From Siderastrea siderea (taxonomy: Eukaryota > Cnidaria > Anthozoa > Scleractinia > Rhizangiidae): a stretch of 64,000 bases of DNA. The DNA is taken from contig OZ034968.1 in NCBI GenBank assembly GCA_964030785.1, positions 38,051,186 to 38,115,185 on the forward strand, read 5' to 3'. Both the position numbers and the translations under genes were made by a program. The notes under the pieces were generated by a model, which ran no database searches, was not told where the DNA came from, and worked only from the letters and a program-made list of their open reading frames with translations. Below, piece by piece: positions 56,990 to 64,000 of the stretch (the stretch's first letter is position 1; each line of letters opens with the position of its first letter).

Positions 56990-57554
56990 CTAATTCTTCA
57001 GGATTGTCCCGAGCTCCAGCTTCTGTGGGTGTTTGGTGGCAAACAGATTTACCACCCTATTCAAATCAATTTTAACTTGATCATGGATGTGCATCAGTGC
57101 GAGGGACGAAAGCCTTTCCTGGCCCATGCAAATGTCGTCGTGGTTAGCTGCTGAGCCGCTAAGAAGTTGCCTGTATTGCCACGAAACTCACCGTTCAAGA
57201 CTTCGTTATCTCCACGCAGGGCAATGCACTATCGACCACAGAAAAGGATGGCTTCTGAAACACATTTAACGATGTGCTTATTTCTGATAGTATTCGTCCT
57301 CTTCTTGTCATCTAATCGGTTGTTCACTCTGGGTGTTCAACAGAATTAAGGAAGGATTCCGTGGCGATCATTATGTCGTGATACCGGTAGTACTTCATTT
57401 GCTTATGTCTTTTTGCCTTTTCTTGAAGCTTATGCCAGTTTAGGAAAGGCTTGCTAACAAAGGCGCCCTTATCTTTCCTGCAATGCCTAGGTATCATCAA
57501 AGCACAGTGTTTATAGAATACTTTCCATCTACTGAAGGGCTGTAGGCCATGCAT
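56990..57554 (-). pseudogene. hAT (ZMYM/DUF4371-type) transposase relic, internally deleted
   Basis: Read from 57554 downward, a TTF-type zinc-finger tail comes first (GAFVSKPFLNWHKLQEKAKR). After a frame change near 57325 follows a DUF4371-like start (CGRQCIALRGDNEVLNGEF). After a missing middle comes the C-terminal dimerisation segment (ERLSSLALMHIHDQVKIDLN, then VVNLFATKHPQKLEL), ending at a stop at 56992-56990. The whole catalytic core is absent, so this is a dead or non-autonomous remnant. Confidence 0.7.
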
Positions 57555-57809
57555 GGATACTCACTGAGGTATCATGACTGAAACCCTCTTCGGCACTGAT
57601 GAAATCGCATTGGAAGCTTGTAGTTAATCGATGGCACAAAATGACTTTAATCAAGTGATATCTCTAACCAACTGGCAGCTTGTTTGCAAAAGAACCAAAT
57701 TCCTCAGAGGTCGTCGAAAACGTCCCGATGTCATTTATTGACCTATGTTGAAAACATAGGTCTTAGCCGGACTGCAGTTTGTGCTTTCTATGTTTGTTTG
57801 TTTGTATGT

Positions 57810-57866
57810 TTGTAGGTAGGTATGTATGTATGTATGTATGTATGTATGTATGTATGGATGGATGGA
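57810..57866. repeat. (ATGT)n/(GATG)n microsatellite
   Basis: A run of GTAT/TATG tetranucleotides is followed by GGAT repeats, next to a small inverted-repeat element. Confidence 0.85.
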
Positions 57867-57867
57867 T

Positions 57868-58008
57868 GATCCGGGGGGGAGTCCCATGTGAGACTGGGCG
57901 GGAATGCTCTTCATTCGACCTGTAAAAGATGCCATTCTAAAACAGACGGAGAACGCGAGACGACGAGCATCCATGCACCTTTCACATGGGAGTACTCCCC
58001 CCGGGGAA
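57868..58008. mobile_element. Short inverted-repeat MITE
   Basis: The arm 'ccggggggg-agtcccatgtga' at 57870-57892 faces 'tcacatgggagtactccccc' + 'cgg' at 57981-58003. It is about 140 bp and non-coding. Confidence 0.55.
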
Positions 58009-58624
58009 TTTATGTGGCACTATGTGGCACCAATCAGATTGAGGCTACTAAGCTAAGAGTACATTCTACCAATGAAAGAGCTGGTTAGAATCCCCTTACT
58101 AAAGCTGAAGGTCAGACAAGGTTAAGCTTACCGGCCATGTTGAATGTATATATGGGGACGGAAACGATCAGCGCAAATGTGCTTTTCTACTTTTTCCTCT
58201 CGAATATTATATTTTCAGTAAAGGCTTGGTGTGGTGCAATTGATGGTAATTGCCTAAAGCTATTAAACGGGCAGGTAAAATTGAACTTTGCCGTGGCCAA
58301 CGGTGGAACGTGAGTACGTGACAGAAACAATTAACCTAGTCCCAAAAATAGACTTGTTGACGAGAAACTGTAATTTAATTTGTTCTTTTATGATTTGTGT
58401 TATGAAACAACTGTTTTGGTTATGTATCTTTGAGCAAGATGTTGGTTCAAAAGATTGTATCAGTGCTTGATATGGATAATTTTGACTGCACGTTGCAAGG
58501 TTTTTGAAACAGCTTTGTTTGGTAATTTGAAATTTATAGCGACGTGTTTATAAGATTGCAATTTGCATAAATTAGCTTGTTTATTCAAGCGTGTCAGTAG
58601 GTTTTTAAACCGGGTGTCTGTCAA

Positions 58625-58800
58625 ACCAGGAACAGCCCCGGAACATCCCGGAACACCCCCGGAACACCCCGGAACATCCCCGGAACACTCCCAGAACAGC
58701 CCGGAACAACCCCGGAACACCCCTGGAACAGCCCATAATACCCCGGAACATCCCATAATGCCCCGGAATACCCTCAATACAGCTAGGAACACTCTTGAAC
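58625..58800. repeat. CCCCGGAACA minisatellite
   Basis: Tandem 10-12 bp units (CCCCGGAACAC and variants) run for about 175 bp. Unit length drift gives open frames on both strands rich in Pro-Glu-His or Gly-Cys-Ser; these are artefacts. Confidence 0.85.
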
Positions 58801-60915
58801 ACCAAAAATAGTGGTCAGCGGTCAGACCGCTCACGCATAGACTGACCCGAGGACCTCCGAAGACTAACGAAGATTTCCGAATTTTTTCGAAGACCTTTGC
58901 GGATCACCCAAAGACAAAATGACAAAAATAAAATAAAAAATAACATTGGTGTCCTTTAGATCGACAAAGATTTGATTTTGAATATTTCAATTCAATTATT
59001 GAAGTTGTTGTAACTCATGCGAGATTTGCATTATAACTCTCGACAAACCGATGTGACGTCTATAAGTGAAATTCTGGGGGTGGGCGTCCCGAATAATAAT
59101 TCAATTCACCATATAACACGTCACGGTCGCGATAACTTACTCTTGGGCATTGCGCGACAGATTTTGCAGGCTGCTAAACGTCTATAGGATTTATTTTGTT
59201 TCCGTAAAGACTGTTCCTTTTCAATTTATGCAGCTCGTACTACTGCATTTTCTCAATAAGTGCCCCACTTGCTGTCACTGTACGAACTGGGCAAAGAAAA
59301 ACCGCCACTCTTTCTAAAGACCAATTAAAAAAATGTTTAAATAGTTTAGAGAACTAAGTTGTAACTCAAGGTTTATCGCAACGTATAAAGTTGGCTTATT
59401 GAGGGAGCACACGAACTTAGCAAAGTTCAAGGAAATGTGATATGTGCTCTCATCGTTGATATTTTCCTTTTTTCGTTTACTGAATTTTTTCTCTTAAAGT
59501 CTAACTAGATCTTGTGAAAGTAAATAAAATACTTGTTCCTTTTCTCGCTATAAGAGTGTAAACTCGTTCGATCCTTTTGCTCCCGGGTTACGTTGTGACA
59601 TCCCACATTATAAGCCCTCGGATACCTCTACAAAACTATAGTGAGTACTTTTTTGCAGGCGCACATTTCTCCTACTCATTTATCTTCCGAGCTACGCTCT
59701 TTTGTTCACCAAAAATATATGCAGGCCTGACTGCGAAAACGTTGTCATTCAAATTCTTGGTTTTGACTGTCACGCCATAAAATATTAAAATCAAAACCAG
59801 TTGATGAAAGAAGCCAAGAATTTGTAATGTTATAAAGGATACATAACTAAACAACTTCGCCAAGTCTCAGATCTGTATGGTATTCCGTTGCTGAGTTATC
59901 TGCGGAAACGCTCGACTGAAATTTATAGAGCTTAGTATGGAGACGCCATGTTGGTGTCCCTCGGAGGGGCACAAACATGGCCGCCGGAAATGAATGAAAA
60001 CATCTAGAATTCACTTCTGCTCTTCCAGCGATTACTTTTCTCTCGTGAACTACTATACAACCACATTAATTTCCCTCCTAATGCTTTAACTGTCCAAACT
60101 GCTAAAAATCACAAGGAGAGTCCTTTTTTGGCACAGGAGAAAGCTTTGTCACGGACGCTGTGTTGGTGTCACGTAAAGTGAAAAGCCAGAAATTTAATAT
60201 TCTGTATTTTCAAAACGAAAGACGCTACCGAGCTGAAAACTTGTGAAAAGATATATTTTAAAGTCATCTTCAACCTGGGGGGATACAAAATCTGAAGACC
60301 TCGCGATTTATGATTTTAGAATTTAATGACGTCACGTGAAAACCAGCAATATGACAAGAGAAAGCTGCAAGATGGGAATTTATTAGACATGGAAAAACGT
60401 TCTCGGATTTTAACATTCCTGAAGCACTCATGCACTACTGTACGATACTTCAAACTAATATGAACTGAGGTTTTTTTAAATGAGGTGTATATATCAGCGT
60501 AACGAACCGGCGGTCAAACATTTTCCACACGCCTGTGGAAATAAAACGATGACGATCGTGTGACCTCGGAATAATGACCTTATAGCATTGCGTGACACTG
60601 TATCATTTGGCTTTGTTATGTCCTTAAGGTCACACCTGTTTTTTGAACGTGATAATGCAAACCTCGCACGAGAAAAATCAATGCAGAATTAACAGTTCAA
60701 CTGTCACATTTTCTTATCACTGAAAATCGTACGTTATTGATATGAAGGTCAGGTGTATGATATATTTTTTCCCAGGGGGGGGGGACTGGCAGCGAGGTCT
60801 GGAACCGAGTTTACATGATCGCCCCAGTAAAGAAATTTGGCCGAGTAGGACTGTGTACTAATTTTATTCCAAACAAACATGAGGAAGGAGGAAGAGGAAG
60901 GAGGAAGGAGAATTA
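58801..60915. other. Intergenic region, no gene recognised
   Basis: No exon-like or conserved frame was identified. 'atggcgtcc'-like and 'acatggccgcc' words near 59940-59990 look like scattered repeat fragments. Confidence 0.4.
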
Positions 60916-61357
60916 CCGTATTCACTCGATTAAACGCCGCCCTCGAATAAACGCCGCCCTCGATTAAACGCCGCAGATGGAAGCAAAATTACCAATAAAC
61001 GCCGCCCTCGAATAAACGCCGCACCCAATCAGAAGAATGCGGCGTTTATTCGAGGATTATAAGAAAAACAAATAACAAGAACGGTAAAACTCGATAATCT
61101 ACACATGAACGTTGTACATATCACAAGCCAGACAATTATGATTCTATCTCAGCAAAAAAGCGAGACATTGGAACTTTAAACATGTTTCTGTTTTACATAG
61201 TATTTACGAATGATTTACCGTAATTATTATCAGTGATTTAAGAAATATGATTTTGAAATAAAAGCCGCCCTCGAATAAACGCCGCCCTTGAATAAACGCC
61301 GCAACGGAAACGCTAAAAATTTAATAAACGCCGCGGCGTTTAATCGAGTAAATACGG
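60916..61357. mobile_element. TA-target MITE with repeated AATAAACGCCGC motif
   Basis: The 442-bp element has near-perfect inverted ends CCGTATTCACTCGATTAAAC and GTTTAATCGAGTAAATACGG, flanked by TA (60914-60915 and 61358-61359). The word 'CCCTCGAATAAACGCCG' recurs several times inside both ends, in both orientations. TA targets and the subterminal repeat design suggest a Tc1/mariner-pogo or related non-autonomous element. The interior is AT-rich and non-coding. Confidence 0.8.
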
Positions 61358-61393
61358 TAGCCGAATTAGCCGTTATTTGATGTACGCGCGTTT

Positions 61394-61843
61394 GTGTTGG
61401 TTCAGCATTATTTCCGTTATTCCAAGTTTAAACATTCCAGGGAAGGTTTCGATCGCTTTTTTTTACCTTTGTTTCTATCTGATTTGGTTGCCCTTTCTGC
61501 TTTTTCTGGTACTGATTTTACGAGTTTTGAAGCATTTTCTGACACATTTCACAGCGGCCAGATTCGCTCTCCTCTTTCACTAAGAATTGTCGCTCGAGAC
61601 TTTGTCCTTGTTTCATTTACATACACTGTAGATTTTTCTTTCTTTATAGGAACTACCCAGGAGGAGTCAACAATTAATTGTGGAGGTTTTTTTGATTCAA
61701 ATTATTTTCTGTTTTGCCCAAGTTATGTTACTACCTTACAGTTCACAAGAGATTTTTTCATGTACAGCTCTCTAGAATCCTTAAATGGTGAAAAGCTGAG
61801 AGGAGATGTTTACAACACTTTGCTCTTTGACTTCGCCACGTGA
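61394..61843 (+). CDS. Hypothetical 149-codon ORF
   Basis: This is an open frame of 149 codons starting at an ATG about 35 bp after a MITE. The segment 61651-61841 is bounded by an acceptor-like TTTCTTTATAG and a donor-like GTGAGT, so part of it could be a real exon (GGFFDSNYFLFCPSYVTT; GEKLRGDVYNTLLFDF). It is rich in Phe and Ser, and I recognise no domain. It could equally be chance. Confidence 0.2.
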   Translation: MLVQHYFRYSKFKHSREGFDRFFLPLFLSDLVALSAFSGTDFTSFEAFSDTFHSGQIRSPLSLRIVARDFVLVSFTYTVDFSFFIGTTQEESTINCGGFFDSNYFLFCPSYVTTLQFTRDFFMYSSLESLNGEKLRGDVYNTLLFDFAT

Positions 61844-62211
61844 GTCACAGATATTGCCTACAGTGTGTAGGTATACCTGATAATAAAGCTCATTATTTTG
61901 GAGAAAAAGGTGAAATATTTTTTCATTTAGATTTTGTCTATCACACCTCTGGGGTGCGAACTGAAACTTAAAGGGGCCAGGCTGCTCAACTGACAGCAAT
62001 ACTTCAGCCAGTCATTTCACATATTTACTTGGTGACCTTGGCTTTATATATTTCACTATGAATGGGTTTGTGGAAAATTGGCATTTGAATTCTGAAGGGA
62101 CTTGAATTTTTCTTGACAGTGCAATTGATGTTGAACAGCTTTTGCAAACAAAACAATCATTTGGGGGTGGAGTTTGCAAAGGTTCCGACAGTCTGTAAAG
62201 TAAAGATACTC

Positions 62212-62371
62212 TAAGTGTAAAGAAGATCCTCGCAGTTATTAACGCAACTTATGCAGTTGCGAAAAGAAAGCCTGAAAAAATCAGGCTTGCCGGCAAGCCT
62301 GATTTTTTCAGGCTTTCTTTTCGCAACTGCATAAGTTGCGTTAATAACTGCGAGGATCTTCTTTACACTTA
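62212..62371. repeat. Perfect 160-bp palindrome built from SINE sequence
   Basis: The two 80-bp arms are exact reverse complements with no spacer (axis between 62291 and 62292, centre CTTGCCGGCAAG). Each arm carries SINE-body words ('cagttgcgaaaagaaagcct', 'ttattaacgcaactt') also seen at 28055-28330. The tRNA-like heads are missing and the copies meet at the AAGCC acceptor-stem end. Confidence 0.95.
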
Positions 62372-62917
62372 TTTCTTCATTCCGCAGTTCAAATATATGA
62401 GTTTCATATATTCATAATTTAAAGATACTCTGGCAAACACACCATCACTTTGAATCTGGCAGGCATTGGTTATCCAAGATGCATGTTGATAAATATGTTT
62501 TTGGGCAAAGGTTTTGGTTGTACAGGGACTTTGACTGATGACATATATAAATTATATGGACAGCTATGTTAATCCTTAATTTTCTGAAAACACTTCAAAA
62601 GGACTGTTGTACACTTAGAGCAACCATGGTTAATCAGCCATTCTGGGGTTATTTCACATCTCCTTTATAAACAGTTACTGAATGCATGCCAGCCTCGTTT
62701 TGACACCCAGCAATACAACACTGTTTTGACCTGTTTTCCACTACCTTATCGGTAACAGTTCTGAAATAATGATCCTCACAGTTAAATGCATTCAACTTGA
62801 GCACTTGAAAAAGCAAACTTGAAAAATTTCAGTCTCGGCCAGGATCAAATTTGCCTTTTCAACTGCTCAAGTTGAAAACATTTAAAAACTGCAAGCCCTT
62901 TATGGCCACATTTGTTA

Positions 62918-63846
62918 GGGAAGGTACGTTTTTTCTTGGGGGGGGAGGGCTGGGGAATTTTGGTATTTTTTTCCCAAAAAAGTGTTGGCCCTCCCTTGCG
63001 TTTTAATTAAAAAACTCCTGACCCCCCACCTTTAGGTGACTGACAAAAGCGCGACCCTCCCCTCACTACAACATGGTATGTTCCATGCTGTAGAAACCTC
63101 AGAACGTTTCGCTTGTGAACGCAAAGTGTTTGAATATGAATATATCTCGATATTGAATGTGTGCGTGCTGAAACAAGAAAATGCGAACAATCATTGTGGG
63201 ATATTTACGTTTTATAGCTGAAGTTTGAATATGGAAGTATTTGAGTATTATAAAGTTTTGAACATAAAATATCTAAGGGAAAATACACGCGCTTCTTTCT
63301 CCGACTAGCCGGCATTGCTGTTGGTTACTTTAACAGAAAGGTTTAGTTGTTTAGCATGCGAAATCTGCCTCTCAAAAACAAATATTTCCGACATTTCTGA
63401 CAGGGTAGAGCGCATTGTTGGATCTACTAGTAATTCTTCAGAACTAAACGGCTCAGGAGATCAGGCAGCAGATAGCCAACAGCAAGAAGCTGAAGAAACG
63501 ATACCTGAGTCAAGTACTTCTCGATACGGACAGAAAAGGACACGAGTCCTCCGAGAAAAACTATGTGCCATGGCATAATATACATGTAAAAATGTAACCT
63601 AGTACCTATAATAAAACACCAAATTAAATCAAAGTAGGTGAAAAGAAAAACTTAAACTGTAAGAAAAATGGAAAGCAACATCACAAAAATTCTCATTAAA
63701 AAATTCTGGAAAAGATGTGTAACCCTCCCTTGAATAGCTCACATGAGGTGTGGCCCTCCCCTTTTGGTGCTCACTTTCACTGATGACCTTCCCCTCTGAG
63801 GCCCCAGCCCTCCCCCCCCCCCCCCCAAGAAAAAACGTACCTTCCC
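62918..63846. mobile_element. Non-autonomous PIF/Harbinger-like element
   Basis: The ends GGGAAGGTACGTTTTTTCTT and AAGAAAAAACGTACCTTCCC are perfect inverted repeats. TTA flanks both (62915-62917 and 63847-63849), the 3-bp TWA target of PIF/Harbinger. It is 929 bp, with purine/pyrimidine-rich subterminal regions and no transposase. Confidence 0.75.
63403..63578 (+). pseudogene. Exon-like fragment inside Harbinger-like element
   Basis: An acceptor-like TTTCTGACAG precedes a polar open segment (SSELNGSGDQAADSQQQEAE ... RYGQKRTRVLREKL) ending in a TAA stop. The composition is that of a disordered host protein tail, and I recognise no family. It may be a captured terminal exon or a leftover of the element's own second protein. 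Confidence 0.25.
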
Positions 63847-64000
63847 TTACATCAGGCAGTTCACACATGATTTATTTCATATGTATCCATCTTCAAAAAG
63901 ACTGAATTCTCCTGGCAATTGGAACTGTTTCCTCATCAGAAGTACAAATGTCTGAAAGGGTGTGAGCAGAAGTCAATTGCTCTTTTAACAGAAGGGACAG

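Noticed and set aside
58460..58834. Gly/Cys/Ser-rich 124-codon minus ORF
   Set aside because: It covers the CCCCGGAACA minisatellite only.

Overview
This window is nuclear DNA of an intron-rich, AT-rich, transposon-laden metazoan. The four host genes have animal protein families and short GT-AG exons. Together with the repeat mix (BEL/Pao and DIRS-type retroelements, pogo/Tigger, hAT, piggyBac-, Mutator- and Harbinger-like elements, tRNA-SINEs) this fits an anthozoan cnidarian, probably a stony coral. That placement is inference from family resemblance; no marker gene proves it.

Four host genes could be rebuilt exon by exon. (1) 2396-7422 (+): an ABRAXAS1-like gene whose 5' exons are missing or lie outside the window. 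It ends in the Ser-Pro-x-Phe motif that binds BRCA1 BRCT repeats. (2) 15114-10728 (-): mitochondrial ribosomal protein bS18m (MRPS18C), complete in five exons and convergent with ABRAXAS1. (3) 15289-19732 (+): GATD3/ES1, a mitochondrial DJ-1/PfpI-like protein, complete in eight exons. It is head to head with MRPS18C (174 bp between start codons), and its last intron has all the marks of a U12-type AT-AC intron. (4) 28640-54754 (+): a GH29 alpha-L-fucosidase, complete in eight exons but stretched over 26 kb by insertions.

The rest is mostly mobile DNA. From 19.7 to 28.6 kb there are tandem repeats, a 4.56-kb foldback element with 10-bp target-site duplications and an exon-like fragment in its loop, a nested LINE 3' end, and a tRNA-SINE dimer. 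Fucosidase intron 2 holds a decayed copy of exon 2, a truncated DIRS-type retroelement and a two-strand-open minisatellite. Fucosidase intron 5 holds a 10.15-kb BEL/Pao retrotransposon whose LTRs differ at 5 of 341 positions but whose pol is broken. Its 3' LTR is split by a pogo/Tigger transposon with an intact 542-codon transposase. From 55 to 64 kb no host gene is recognised; there are an internally deleted hAT relic, minisatellites, several MITEs and a perfect 160-bp palindrome made of SINE sequence.

I see no operon or defence system. The most informative signals are the ABRAXAS1-MRPS18C pairing with the SPxF tail, the AT-AC intron, the foldback element carrying an exon-like fragment, and the dated nest of transposons in fucosidase intron 5. 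Coordinates of recognised exons come from reading splice sites by eye against remembered family sequences.
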